Position numbers and translations under genes: made by a program
The notes under the pieces: model-generated
Databases searched by the model: none
Told to the model about the DNA's origin: nothing
The model's input: the letters and a program-made list of their open reading frames with translations, nothing else
Assembly (NCBI RefSeq): GCF_020215645.1
Contig: NZ_CP084058.1
Span: 3,472,001-3,536,000, forward strand
Direction of reading: 5' to 3'
DNA length: 64,000 nucleotides
Source: Nonomuraea gerenzanensis
GTDB lineage: Bacteria > Actinomycetota > Actinomycetes > Streptosporangiales > Streptosporangiaceae
In this document: in pieces, positions 31,789 through 40,796 of the stretch
Position numbering within the stretch: position 1 is the stretch's first letter
Layout of the letters: the number at the start of each line of letters is the position of its first letter

Positions 31789-33588
31789 CTAGGAGGTGAG
31801 CTCGTACGGGATGATCTCCGCGAGGGCGGAGGCCCCGCCCATGCCGTGGTCCACCCGCAGCCGCACGTACCTGGCCGTGACGCCGTCCATGCCGACGTCG
31901 TTCGGCGCCGTCATGCGCGGCCACTCGACCTGCTTGACGTCCCTGAACGTGGTGCCGTCGTCGCCGACCTGCACCATCCCCTTCAGGACGGTGCCGTTCA
32001 TGTCGTAGCGGAGCTTGGGCTGGAACCGGACCGCTGACAGCGTCCGCACGCGCCCGAGGTCGACCGTGATGTAGTGCGGCTGCGGTGCGATCTCGGGGTA
32101 GTCGGAGTGGTAGTCGGTCGTGAGGTCGCCGTCGACCGCCCTGGACGGGTCGCCGGCGCCGGGCTTGAAGGTGGTCGCCGTCGCGCTGAGCTCGGCAGGG
32201 GGGACCCGGGTGCCGGCCGGGGTGGCGGGCCAGACGCCGGGGGTGTTCTCGGGCTCGTCGGCGACGACCTGCCGGTCAGGCCCCGTGCCCGCGCCGCGGA
32301 TCAGCACGTCGGTGACGACCGCGCTGTGGTCGGAGTAGAAGGGGTAGGTCCGGTCGAGGGTGCTGCCCTGGTGCGCGGGCAGGCGGCGGTCGTCGATGCG
32401 GGAGCCGAGCACACGGACGTCCTTGCCGCGGGTGAAGATGTAGTCGATGCGCGCGGGTGCGGAGCGGTAGCCGCTCAGCGGGCTCCAGGTGCGGCCGGGG
32501 TGACGGCCGGCGTCGGGGTTGGCGTAGCGGAAGGTGTCGACGAAGCCTGCGGCGGTGAACAGGCTGGTCATCGGCCACGGCAGCACCATGCCGGCGTGCC
32601 CGCGGGCGTTCTTGAACTGCTCGGTCCAGTCCAGGTGCGGCCAGGCGTTGAGGTCGCCGCCCATGAGCACGGGCGCGTCGTCGTCGCCGATGAAGGACGG
32701 CAGCGCCTTGTCGAGGATGGCCTTGCCCATGGCGACGCGGCGGTAGTGGTCGTCCTGGAGGAGCTGCTCGTCGGTCTTGGTCCTGGGCAGGCCGTAGAGG
32801 TTCTGCACGGCGGCCTCGTGGCCGTCCCAGTTGGCGGACAGGTCGTGCCAGGTCCACATGCTGAAGGCGTGCACATGCCGGCCGTCGGGCAGGCCCAGCC
32901 GGGCGCCGCCGAGGTTGAAGGAGGTGATGTCGGCGTCGGCGTAGCGGGGGTAGACCTGCTCGATGTCGAGCTTGGTGTAGAGCCACAGGTTGTCGCCGTT
33001 GACGCTGTAGTCCTCCGGCCGGGTGAGCTGCGCGCCGGAGAACCGCTCGCCGGTGGGCCGCCCGGCGTTCAGCCCGTCGAGGATCTTCTGGCCGGAGCCG
33101 TACCCTTCGACCACGAACAGGACGTCGGGATCGACCTCGTCGATGTACTCGATCAGCTGCTTGAGGTTCTCGCCTGTCTTCTCCTGGCCGTTGATCGTGC
33201 CGCCGACGAAGAGGTTCCACGCCATCAGCCGGAGCGGGGTCCCCACGCGCTTGTCCCGGAGCTTCGTGACGGAGACGTCGGCCGTCACCTTCTCCGCGGG
33301 CAGCACGAACGGACGGCTGCGCGCCCGCCCGTCGCGGCTGTGGACGGTGTCCCTCGCCCAGACGTGCTCGCCGCTCCTGGCCGTCATGACGAACTCCGTC
33401 ACGTGCCGAGGGCCTGGCGGCCTGCTGGTCGCCACCATGGTGCAGGTGCTGCCGGGCTGGTTGCCGTCACATTCCAGGCGGACCTGGCCGGGACCGGCTG
33501 ACTCGGTGGCCGCGAGGACCGCGGGGGCCGGGGTGAGCAGCATGGCGAGGGAGAGGGCGACGGCGAGGCGAGGGACGAATAAGCGCAT
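31789..33588 (-). CDS. Secreted endonuclease/exonuclease/phosphatase with F5/8C domain (copy 2)
   Basis: A 599-residue tandem paralogue of the next gene downstream, colinear over its whole length. It has a signal peptide (ending VLAATESAG) and the same catalytic motifs: LRLMAWNLFVGG, VLFVVEGYGSG, GGDLNAWPH, RIDYIFTRG and FYSDHSAVVTDV. The F5/8C domain follows (RAVDGDLTTDYHSDYPE, YITVDLGRVRTLSAVRFQPK). The strongest differences are in the N-terminal domain and loops, so the copies may differ in substrate rather than be a recent duplicate. It starts 48 bp after the ROK gene and is probably cotranscribed with it. Confidence 0.85.
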   Translation of the reverse strand: MRLFVPRLAVALSLAMLLTPAPAVLAATESAGPGQVRLECDGNQPGSTCTMVATSRPPGPRHVTEFVMTARSGEHVWARDTVHSRDGRARSRPFVLPAEKVTADVSVTKLRDKRVGTPLRLMAWNLFVGGTINGQEKTGENLKQLIEYIDEVDPDVLFVVEGYGSGQKILDGLNAGRPTGERFSGAQLTRPEDYSVNGDNLWLYTKLDIEQVYPRYADADITSFNLGGARLGLPDGRHVHAFSMWTWHDLSANWDGHEAAVQNLYGLPRTKTDEQLLQDDHYRRVAMGKAILDKALPSFIGDDDAPVLMGGDLNAWPHLDWTEQFKNARGHAGMVLPWPMTSLFTAAGFVDTFRYANPDAGRHPGRTWSPLSGYRSAPARIDYIFTRGKDVRVLGSRIDDRRLPAHQGSTLDRTYPFYSDHSAVVTDVLIRGAGTGPDRQVVADEPENTPGVWPATPAGTRVPPAELSATATTFKPGAGDPSRAVDGDLTTDYHSDYPEIAPQPHYITVDLGRVRTLSAVRFQPKLRYDMNGTVLKGMVQVGDDGTTFRDVKQVEWPRMTAPNDVGMDGVTARYVRLRVDHGMGGASALAEIIPYELTS

Positions 33589-33636
33589 GCGCGTGTCCTT
33601 TGGGTGGTCGTGCGGTGTTCTGGAAAGCCGGATCGG

Positions 33637-34803
33637 TCAGGCGAGCCGCTGGGGCGCGGCCGGGCGCGAGATCGAGCCGTCGGGTGAGAAGAAGTGCTCG
33701 TCCACGTGGTCCAGGGCCAGGCAGGCGGCGCCGAGCGCGACGCATTCCTCGCCGAGCGTGGAGGGCCGGATGTCGGGGACGCGCAGGCAGTGAGGTTCGA
33801 GGGCGCGGCGCAGGGCGGGCAGCAGGACGTCGGCCGAGCGGGAGAAGCCGCCGCCGAGCACGACCAGCTCCGGGTCCAGCGTCAGGACCATGGCCGCGGT
33901 GCCGAGCGCGAGGTGGTGGGCGTAGGTGTCGACGGCCGCGAGGGCGCCGGGGTCACCGGCGCGGGCGGCCGTGAAGACGCGCCCGGCGGCGTCCTCGGGC
34001 GTGCTGCCCTCGGCGGCGGGCGCGTCCTCCAAGTGGGAGGCCATGGTGCGCCAGCCGGTCATCTCCATGAGCCCGACCTCGCCGGTGGCGCCGCTGAAGC
34101 CGTGGTGCAGGCGGCCGTTGAGGATGAGCGCGGCGCCGGGCCGCCGGCCGGCGTGCAGGTAGACCAGGTCGTGGACGCCCGCCGCGACGCCCAGCCGCTG
34201 CTCGGCGAGCGCGGCGAGCTTGCTGTCGTTCTCGACGGTGGTCGGGCAGGACAAGCGCTGCCCGAGGTGGCCGGCCAGGTCGACCCCCTCCCAGTCGGGC
34301 AGCGCCTTGACGCGGGTGACCATGCCTTCCCTGTTGACCACGCCGATGCTGCCGACGGCGACGCCCCACAGGTCGCAGTCGTCCAGGCCGGCGGCGACGA
34401 GCGCGGCGTCCACGGCCCGCCACATGGCTCGCAGCCGATCGCGCTGGGTGGTGTCCGCGTCCACGGCGACCCTGCCGCTGGACAGGGTCCGGCCGGCGAG
34501 GTCGGTGACGACGGCGAGGACCTTGTGGACCCCGATGTCGATGCCGAGCACGCGGCCGGCGTCGGCGCGGAAGCGGTACCGCTTGGCGGGGCGGCCCATG
34601 CCGCCGGAGGCGGGCTCGACCTCGGCGATCCAGCCGCGTTCGCGCAGGTCGGCGATGACGTCGATGACGGAGTTGCGCGACAGCCCGGTCAGCGTGGCCA
34701 GCTCGGTGAGGGTCAGCGGGCCCGGCGCCTCGCGCAGGGCCCGGATGCTGTTCAGCGAGTTGAGCTGACGCAGCCGCTGAAGGTCCCCACCGCTGACCTG
34801 CAC
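33637..34803 (-). CDS. ROK-family transcriptional regulator
   Basis: A 388-residue sugar-sensing repressor. The N-terminal winged helix is LTELATLTGLSRNSVIDVIADLRERG; the ROK domain follows with the ATPase-like opening LGIDIGVHKVLAVVTDLAGR. The sugar-binding ExGH signature is replaced by SGATGEVGLMEM with DDCDLWGVAVGSIGVV nearby. The usual ROK zinc-binding CxCGxxGC is absent, so metal binding is doubtful. GTG at 34803 follows GGAGGAG. Divergent from the Gfo/GH20/ABC operon and first gene ahead of two secreted enzyme genes, so it probably controls both directions through the operator at 34848-34874. Confidence 0.87.
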   Translation of the reverse strand: MQVSGGDLQRLRQLNSLNSIRALREAPGPLTLTELATLTGLSRNSVIDVIADLRERGWIAEVEPASGGMGRPAKRYRFRADAGRVLGIDIGVHKVLAVVTDLAGRTLSSGRVAVDADTTQRDRLRAMWRAVDAALVAAGLDDCDLWGVAVGSIGVVNREGMVTRVKALPDWEGVDLAGHLGQRLSCPTTVENDSKLAALAEQRLGVAAGVHDLVYLHAGRRPGAALILNGRLHHGFSGATGEVGLMEMTGWRTMASHLEDAPAAEGSTPEDAAGRVFTAARAGDPGALAAVDTYAHHLALGTAAMVLTLDPELVVLGGGFSRSADVLLPALRRALEPHCLRVPDIRPSTLGEECVALGAACLALDHVDEHFFSPDGSISRPAAPQRLA

Positions 34804-34847
34804 GGGCTCTCCTCCTTTTTCGGCGGTGTCCGGATTATGTGAGCGGA

Positions 34848-34874
34848 GGATGATCCTCGCCACCAGGATCATCC
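34848..34874. promoter_or_regulatory. ROK operator between divergent glycan genes
   Basis: Perfect 10-bp arms GGATGATCCT and AGGATCATCC around CGCCACC lie 45 bp upstream of the ROK start and 77 bp before the oxidoreductase ATG. The only strong symmetric site in the shared promoter. Confidence 0.65.
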
Positions 34875-34950
34875 GCCACGGAGGGGCTTGACTGCAAGAC
34901 CGAAGTCGTGACTATCTATGGACTCCGCATTAATTCGGGGAGTCCGGTAC

Positions 34951-36195
34951 ATGAGCGTGACCTTAGCCATCGTCGGGGCAGGAGCCCGCGGCCAGATCTA
35001 CGCCAGGGCGGCCGTCGCCGACGGCAGGGCCCGGATCGTCGCCGTGGCCGATCCCGACCCGGCCAGGCGGGACGCCCTGGCCGACGAGCACGGCCTGCCG
35101 GAGGAGGCCCGCTTCCCGGGCTGGGCCGAGCTGGCCGCCGCGCCGAAGCGGGCCGACGCCGTGGTCATCGCCACGCAGGACCGCCTGCACGCCGGGCCGG
35201 CCGTGGCCTTCGCCGAGCTGGGTTACGCCATTCTCCTGGAGAAGCCCATGGCGCCCACCGAGCGGGAGGCCCGCGGGATCGTCGAGGCCGTCGAGCGCAC
35301 CGGCGTCGTCTTCGCCGTCTGCCACGTGCTGCGCTACACCGCCTACACCAGGGCTTTCAAGGAGCTCGTCGGCGGTGGCCGGCTGGGCACGGTCTCCAGC
35401 GTCCAGCACCTGGAGCCGGTCGGGTGGTGGCACATGGCCCACTCCTTCGTCCGGGGCTCCTGGCGCAGCGAGGCCGAGTCGGGGCCGATGCTGCTGACCA
35501 AGTCGTGCCACGACCTCGACTGGCTGCTGCACCTCGTCCAGGACGAGCCCGTCAGCGTGGCCTCCTTCGGCTCGCTGACCCACTTCCGGCAGGAGAACCG
35601 GCCGCAGGGCGCGGGCGGGCGCTGCGTCACCTGCGCCGTCGAGCCCGCCTGCCCCTACTCCGCCAAGCGGCTCTACCTCGGCTGCCTCGGCGACCCGGAC
35701 CGGGAGTTCTGGCCACTGGGGCCCGTCACCTCCGACGCCACGCCGGCCGGCGTCACCCACGCCCTGGAGACCGGCCCGTACGGCCGCTGCGTCTACGACT
35801 GCGACAACGACGTGGTGGACCAGCAGGTCGTCATGCTGGAGTTCGCGCGCGGCGCCACCGTGTCGTTCACGATGACCGCCTTCACCCCGCTGGAACACCG
35901 CAGGACCAGGGTCTTCGGCACGCACGGCTACGCCGAGGGCGACGGCAGGACCATCAGGGTCGTCGACTTCACGACCGGCGCCGAGGAGATCGTCGACACC
36001 GGGACGACGGCGGGCGCCTCGCTGGCCGACGGCCACGGGGGCGGCGACCTGGGCCTCGTGGGGGCCTTCATCGACGCCGTGGAGGCCGGTGACCAGGCGC
36101 CGCTCGGGGCCGGCGCGGCCGACGCGCTCGCCGGGCACCTCGTCGTCTGGGCTGCCGAGCGGGCCCGCGAGCGCCGGACGGTGGAGGCCCTGTGA
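34951..36195 (+). CDS. Gfo/Idh/MocA-family oxidoreductase
   Basis: A 414-residue NAD(P)-dependent sugar dehydrogenase-like enzyme. The Rossmann motif is LAIVGAGARGQIYARAA near the N-terminus, and the EKP motif (LLEKPMAPTERE) and C-terminal Gfo domain follow. A cysteine cluster (GRCVTCAVEPACPYSAKRLY) is seen in one Gfo/Idh subgroup and probably binds zinc. The ATG at 34951 is preceded by GGGGAG. Its stop overlaps the GH20 start (GTGA). It probably oxidises or reduces the sugar released by the hexosaminidase; substrate not determinable. Confidence 0.88.
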   Translation: MSVTLAIVGAGARGQIYARAAVADGRARIVAVADPDPARRDALADEHGLPEEARFPGWAELAAAPKRADAVVIATQDRLHAGPAVAFAELGYAILLEKPMAPTEREARGIVEAVERTGVVFAVCHVLRYTAYTRAFKELVGGGRLGTVSSVQHLEPVGWWHMAHSFVRGSWRSEAESGPMLLTKSCHDLDWLLHLVQDEPVSVASFGSLTHFRQENRPQGAGGRCVTCAVEPACPYSAKRLYLGCLGDPDREFWPLGPVTSDATPAGVTHALETGPYGRCVYDCDNDVVDQQVVMLEFARGATVSFTMTAFTPLEHRRTRVFGTHGYAEGDGRTIRVVDFTTGAEEIVDTGTTAGASLADGHGGGDLGLVGAFIDAVEAGDQAPLGAGAADALAGHLVVWAAERARERRTVEAL

Positions 36196-37796
36196 CCACC
36201 ATCCCGGCGCCCCGCCGCCTCGTCCCGGCGGACGGGCGCTTCGTCCTCACGGCCGCGACCCGGCTGACCGCCGAGCCGCGGCTGGACAGGGCCGCGGCCT
36301 GGCTGCGCGCGGTCCTCGGCCCGGCCACCGGCCTGCCGCTGCCCGAGGGCCCCGGCGGGATCGAGATCCGGCTCGGCGAAGGGCTCGGGCCGGAGGAGTA
36401 CCGGCTCACGGTCACGGCCGCGTCGGTGCTGATCGAGGCCGCCGCCCCGGCCGGCGCGTTCTACGGGGCCCAGACGTTGCGCCAGCTCCTCGATCCGGCC
36501 GCGTTCCGCGCCGGCCGCACGGGGGAGCGGGCCTGGAGCGTCCCCGCCGTCAGGATCGCCGACGCGCCCCGGTACGCCTGGCGCGGCTGCCTCATCGACG
36601 TGGCCCGCCACTTCCTGACCAAGAACGACCTGCTGCGCTACGTGGACCTGCTCGCCGCGCACAAGCTGAACGTCCTGCACCTGCACCTGACCGACGACCA
36701 GGGCTGGCGGCTGCAGATCAGGAAGTACCCGAGGCTGACCGAGGTCGGTGCGTGGCGGCGCGAGTCGCCCCGGGGCCACGTCCGGCACGGCCTGTCCGAC
36801 GGCCGCCCGCACGGCGGCTTCTACAGCCAGGACGACATCAGGGAGATCGTCTCCTACGCGGCGGACCGGTTCGTCACGGTCGTCCCGGAGATCGACCTGC
36901 CCGGCCACACCCAGGCCGCCATCGCCGCCTACCCGGAGCTGGGCAACCTCGGCACGCCGCTGGACGTACGGACGGAATGGGGAGTCGGCGAGAACGTGAT
37001 CAACGTCTCCGACGAGACCATCGCCTTCTTCCTCAACGTCCTCGACGAGGTGCTGGAGCTCTTCCCCGGCGAGTACGTCTGCGTCGGCGGCGACGAGGTG
37101 CCCAAGACCCAGTGGAACGACAGCCTGCCCGCCAAGGAGCGCATGCGGGAGCTCGGCCTGCGCGACGCCGAGGAACTGCAGAGCTGGCTCATGCGCCACT
37201 TCACCGACTACCTGCTCGCCAGGGGCCGCAAGCCGCTCGGCTGGGACGAACTGCTGGAGGGCGGCCTGCCTCCGGGGGTCACCGTGGCGGCGTGGCGCGG
37301 CGACAGGTGCGCGACGCTGGCCGCGCGGGCCGGCCACGACGTGGTCGTCTCGCCGTTCGCCGAGACCTACCTGGACTTCCGGCAGGCCGGCGGCGAGCAG
37401 GAGCCCGTGCCGATCGGCAGCGTGACCTCGCTGCGCGCGGTGCACGCCTTCGACCCCGTCCCGGCCGGTCTCAGCCAGGAGGAGCGGACCAGGATCCTGG
37501 GCGCCCAGGCGGCACTGTGGACCGAGCACATCGACTCGCCCCGGCTCCTCGACTACATGGCCTTTCCCCGCCTGGCCGCCTTCGCCGAGGCGGTCTGGAG
37601 CGGCGGAGGCGACTTCGAGGACTTCCTCGCCCGGCTCGCCACCCACGAGAAGCGGCTCGACGCCCTCGGGGTGGAGTACCGCCCGGCCGGCGGCCCGCGC
37701 CCGTGGCAGCAACGCCCCGACGCCCCCGGCCATCCCGTCAGCAGAGCCGCGATCGACGACAAACTCGCCGCCTGGACCGCCAACCTGCGGCCCTGA
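36192..37796 (+). CDS. GH20 beta-N-acetylhexosaminidase
   Basis: A 534-residue glycoside hydrolase of family 20. A GH20b-like N-terminal alpha/beta domain (about 1-125) is followed by the TIM barrel with RGCLIDVARHFL, LHLHLTDDQGWRLQI and the catalytic D301-E302 in VCVGGDEVPKTQW. It removes terminal GlcNAc or GalNAc from chitobiose or glycans by substrate-assisted catalysis. There is no signal peptide, so it acts on imported oligosaccharides in the cytosol, in line with the ABC importer just downstream. The GTG start overlaps the upstream stop by four bases. Confidence 0.92.
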   Translation: MTTIPAPRRLVPADGRFVLTAATRLTAEPRLDRAAAWLRAVLGPATGLPLPEGPGGIEIRLGEGLGPEEYRLTVTAASVLIEAAAPAGAFYGAQTLRQLLDPAAFRAGRTGERAWSVPAVRIADAPRYAWRGCLIDVARHFLTKNDLLRYVDLLAAHKLNVLHLHLTDDQGWRLQIRKYPRLTEVGAWRRESPRGHVRHGLSDGRPHGGFYSQDDIREIVSYAADRFVTVVPEIDLPGHTQAAIAAYPELGNLGTPLDVRTEWGVGENVINVSDETIAFFLNVLDEVLELFPGEYVCVGGDEVPKTQWNDSLPAKERMRELGLRDAEELQSWLMRHFTDYLLARGRKPLGWDELLEGGLPPGVTVAAWRGDRCATLAARAGHDVVVSPFAETYLDFRQAGGEQEPVPIGSVTSLRAVHAFDPVPAGLSQEERTRILGAQAALWTEHIDSPRLLDYMAFPRLAAFAEAVWSGGGDFEDFLARLATHEKRLDALGVEYRPAGGPRPWQQRPDAPGHPVSRAAIDDKLAAWTANLRP

Positions 37797-37816
37797 GACA
37801 CCCCCTGGAGGACCCC

Positions 37817-39061
37817 TTGCGTTTCCGCCTGCCCCTGGCCGGGCTGCTCGGCCTCACCGTGCTGGCCGCCGGCTGCGGCTCGTCCGGTGAGACCGCCGCC
37901 GATGGCAAGGTCACCATCAGCTACGCCATCTGGGACAAGAACGACCAGCCCAGCTCCGAGAAGATCATCGCCGCCTTCCAGCAGGCGAACCCGAACGTCA
38001 CGGTGAAGCTGGAGGTCACCCCCTGGGAGCAGTACTGGACCAAGCTCCAGACCGCCGCCTCCGGCGGCGTCACGCCCGACGTCTTCTGGATGAACAGCCT
38101 CAACGTCCGCATGTACGCCAAGGGCGGCATCATCGCCCCCGTCGAGGAGCCCAAGGCCGCCGGGCTGCCGGGCGCGGTCGTCGACGGCTACCGCTACGAC
38201 GGCAAGCTGTACGCCCTGCCGCACCACGTGAGCATCCCGGCCCTCTGGTACAACAAGCAGCTCTTCAAGGAGGCCGGCGTGGAGCCGCCGACCGCCGACT
38301 GGACCTGGGACGACGTCAAGGCCGCCGCCGAGAAGCTGACCGACCCGGGCAAGCAGCAGTTCGGCATCCTGGCGCCGATGCTCAACCAGGTCGGCTACTA
38401 CAACACGATGCTCCAGGCCGGCGGCCAGGTGATCTCGCCCGACGGCAAGCGGAGCGGCTTCGGCGACCCCGCCTCCGTGCAGGGCCTGGAGTTCTGGACC
38501 GGCCTGATCGAGGAGAAGACCGCGCCCGCCGCGGAGGTGTACGGCGACACCGACCCCATCCAGCTCTTCCAGTCCGGCAAGTACGGCATGTTCTACGGCG
38601 GCATCTGGTTCGCCTCCACCTACTGGGCCGACCCCGCCTTCCGCGAGCGGATCGACGTCGCGCCGCTGCCCAAGGGGCCCGCGCGGGAGGCCGTCATCCT
38701 GCTCGGCCTGGCCAACGCCGTCTCGGCCAAGACCGAGCACCCGAAGGAGGCGGCGGCGTTCGCCGAGTTCATCGCGTCCGAGCAGGCCCAGAAGATCATC
38801 AGCGACAGCGCCGGCGGCGCCCTCTCGCTGCGCCCCGGCACCCAGGACGGCTGGTTCAAGGCGTTTCCCTCCTTCCACCTGAAGGAGACCTACGACGCCT
38901 CCATGCCGCACGGCGTGCCGTACCCGGTGTCGCTGAACACCGCGCAGTGGCAGGAGGCGGAGACCCGGCTGCTCGCCGACGCCTGGGCGGGCAAGCGGCC
39001 GGTGGCCGACGCCGCCAAGGAGATCGCCGTGCAGATGAACGAGATCCTCGCCAAGGAGTAA
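37817..39061 (+). CDS. Sugar ABC transporter solute-binding lipoprotein
   Basis: A 414-residue extracellular sugar-binding protein of the SBP_bac_1 family. The TTG start is chosen because GGAGG precedes it; the product begins with a lipoprotein signal ending LTVLAAGCGSSGE. The body contains ISYAIWDKNDQPSSEKIIAAF and the SBP_bac_1 signature area ALPHHVSIPALWYNKQLFKEAG. It probably delivers an oligosaccharide of N-acetylhexosamine to the two permeases that follow; this is inferred from the GH20 neighbour. Twenty bases separate it from the GH20 stop. Confidence 0.9.
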   Translation: MRFRLPLAGLLGLTVLAAGCGSSGETAADGKVTISYAIWDKNDQPSSEKIIAAFQQANPNVTVKLEVTPWEQYWTKLQTAASGGVTPDVFWMNSLNVRMYAKGGIIAPVEEPKAAGLPGAVVDGYRYDGKLYALPHHVSIPALWYNKQLFKEAGVEPPTADWTWDDVKAAAEKLTDPGKQQFGILAPMLNQVGYYNTMLQAGGQVISPDGKRSGFGDPASVQGLEFWTGLIEEKTAPAAEVYGDTDPIQLFQSGKYGMFYGGIWFASTYWADPAFRERIDVAPLPKGPAREAVILLGLANAVSAKTEHPKEAAAFAEFIASEQAQKIISDSAGGALSLRPGTQDGWFKAFPSFHLKETYDASMPHGVPYPVSLNTAQWQEAETRLLADAWAGKRPVADAAKEIAVQMNEILAKE

Positions 39062-39064
39062 CGG

Positions 39065-39943
39065 ATGCTCTCCAAGCGCGAGTGGGCGTGGGGCTACCTC
39101 CTCATCGCCCCGATGGCGCTGGGCCTGGCCGTCTTCTACCTGTGGCCCATTCTCCAGACCCTGTACCTCAGCTTCACCGAGTCGGGCGTCTTCGGCGGGT
39201 ACACCTGGGTGGGGACGGCCAACTACGCCGGCCTGCTCGGCGACGAGGACATGGCGGGCGCACTCGGCAACACCCTGCTCTACGCCGTGCTCGTGCTGGC
39301 GGGCGTGCCGCTGTCCATCGTCGTGGCGGCCCTGCTCAACGTGCCGGGGCTGCGCGGGCTGAGCGTCTACCGGACGCTGTACTTCCTGCCGGTCGTCACC
39401 ATGCCCGCCGCCGTGGGCCTGACGTGGAGATACCTGTTCAACGGGGACTTCGGGGCGATCAACCACCTGCTGGGACTGGTGGGGATCGACGGGCCGTACT
39501 GGATGGGCGACCCGGACGTGGCCATCTACGCGATCGCGATCGTCGGCGTCTGGAGCTCGATCGGCTACAACGCCGTGCTGTTCCTGGCGGGGCTGCAGGG
39601 CATCCCGCGGCACTACTACGAGGCGGCCTCGATCGACGGCGCCGGACGGCTGCGGCAGTTCTTCCGCATCACGCTCCCGCTGCTCACGCCGACGACGTTC
39701 TTCGTCGTCGTGATCACGATGATCAACGCGTTGCAGGTCTTCGACCTGGTCTACCTCATGATCGATACGACGAGCCCCGCGCTGAGGGGCAGCCGCACGA
39801 TCGTCTACCTCTTCTTCGAGAAGGCGTTCGTGCACAACCAGCGAGGGCTGGCCGCGGCGATCGCCGTGCTGCTGCTGGGGCTGATCCTCGTGCTGACCGC
39901 GATCCAGTTCAGGCTGCAGAAGAAGTGGGTGCACTATGAGTAG
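39065..39943 (+). CDS. Sugar ABC transporter permease (MalF-type)
   Basis: A 292-residue permease with six hydrophobic helices (first AWGYLLIAPMALGLAVFYL). The EAA loop for ATPase docking reads YYEAASIDGAGRLRQFFRITLPLL. The ATG lies three bases after the binding-protein stop, and its end overlaps the second permease by eight bases. Pairs with that permease to form the membrane channel. Confidence 0.92.
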   Translation: MLSKREWAWGYLLIAPMALGLAVFYLWPILQTLYLSFTESGVFGGYTWVGTANYAGLLGDEDMAGALGNTLLYAVLVLAGVPLSIVVAALLNVPGLRGLSVYRTLYFLPVVTMPAAVGLTWRYLFNGDFGAINHLLGLVGIDGPYWMGDPDVAIYAIAIVGVWSSIGYNAVLFLAGLQGIPRHYYEAASIDGAGRLRQFFRITLPLLTPTTFFVVVITMINALQVFDLVYLMIDTTSPALRGSRTIVYLFFEKAFVHNQRGLAAAIAVLLLGLILVLTAIQFRLQKKWVHYE

Positions 39944-40751
39944 GCCCAGGACGTGGCCCGCCCACGTGGTGCTGGCCGGCGGCGCGCTGGTGATGATCGC
40001 GCCCTTCGCCTGGCAGGTCGTGGTGTCGTTGCAGACCCTGCCCGAGTCGCTGAGCGTGCCGCCGAAGTTCACGCCCTCCTGGCAGTGGTCGAACTTCCCC
40101 GAGATCTTCCGTACGGTTCCGCTGGGCAGGCAGTTCCTCAACACGGTCGTGGTCACCGCGGCCGTCACCGCCGGGCAGCTCCTGCTGTGCTCGCTGGCCG
40201 CCTTCGCCTTCGCCCGGCTGCGCTTCCCCGGCAGGGGCGCCGTCTTCATGCTCTTCCTGGCCGTGCTCATGGTGCCCGGCGAGCTCTTCCTGATCCCGCG
40301 CTACGAGATCATGGTGGGTCTCGGCTGGCTCAACACGCTGCAGGCGCTCATCGCGCCGGGCGTCTTCGGGGCGTTCGGCACGTTCCTGCTCCGGCAGTTC
40401 TTCCTGACCCTGCCCAGGGAGCTGGACGAGGCCGCGCAGCTCGAAGGGGCCAACCCGCTGCAGATCTACTGGCACATCATGCTGCCGCTGGTCCGGCCCG
40501 GGTTGCTCGCCCTGGGGATGCTGACCGTGATGTGGTCGTGGAGCAGTCTGCTGTGGCCGCTGGTCGTCAACACCGACCCCGAGATGATGACCCTCTCGGC
40601 GGGGCTGGCCTCGCTGCGCGGGCAGTTCCAGACCAACTTCCCGATGTTGTTCGCCGGCTCGGTCGTGGCCACGCTGCCGGTGATCGTACTTTTCGTGATC
40701 ATGCAGAAGCAGCTCATCGCCGGCATCGCGTTCACCGGCTCCAAGGGCTGA
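39936..40751 (+). CDS. Sugar ABC transporter permease (MalG-type)
   Basis: A 271-residue permease, the partner of the previous gene. Six helices are visible, and the EAA loop is ELDEAAQLEGANPLQIYWHIMLPLVRPG. It is the last gene of the operon and is followed by a strong terminator at 40756. No ABC ATPase gene is in the operon; as in other actinobacterial sugar importers, a shared MsmK-type ATPase encoded elsewhere is presumably used. Confidence 0.92.
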   Translation: MSRPRTWPAHVVLAGGALVMIAPFAWQVVVSLQTLPESLSVPPKFTPSWQWSNFPEIFRTVPLGRQFLNTVVVTAAVTAGQLLLCSLAAFAFARLRFPGRGAVFMLFLAVLMVPGELFLIPRYEIMVGLGWLNTLQALIAPGVFGAFGTFLLRQFFLTLPRELDEAAQLEGANPLQIYWHIMLPLVRPGLLALGMLTVMWSWSSLLWPLVVNTDPEMMTLSAGLASLRGQFQTNFPMLFAGSVVATLPVIVLFVIMQKQLIAGIAFTGSKG

Positions 40752-40755
40752 ACAT

Positions 40756-40796
40756 GGGACGGCCCGGCATCGCGGTGTCGGATGCCGGGCCGTCCC
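40756..40796 (+). terminator. Strong hairpin terminator at end of sugar operon
   Basis: Perfect 16-bp arms GGGACGGCCCGGCATC and GATGCCGGGCCGTCCC around a 9-base loop, five bases after the last permease stop. It marks the last chromosomal operon before the mobile element. Confidence 0.8.

Noticed and set aside
37553..40270. 905-codon minus-strand open frame across the sugar ABC genes
   Set aside because: His/Gln/Arg/Val-rich shadow of the well-supported binding-protein and permease genes.
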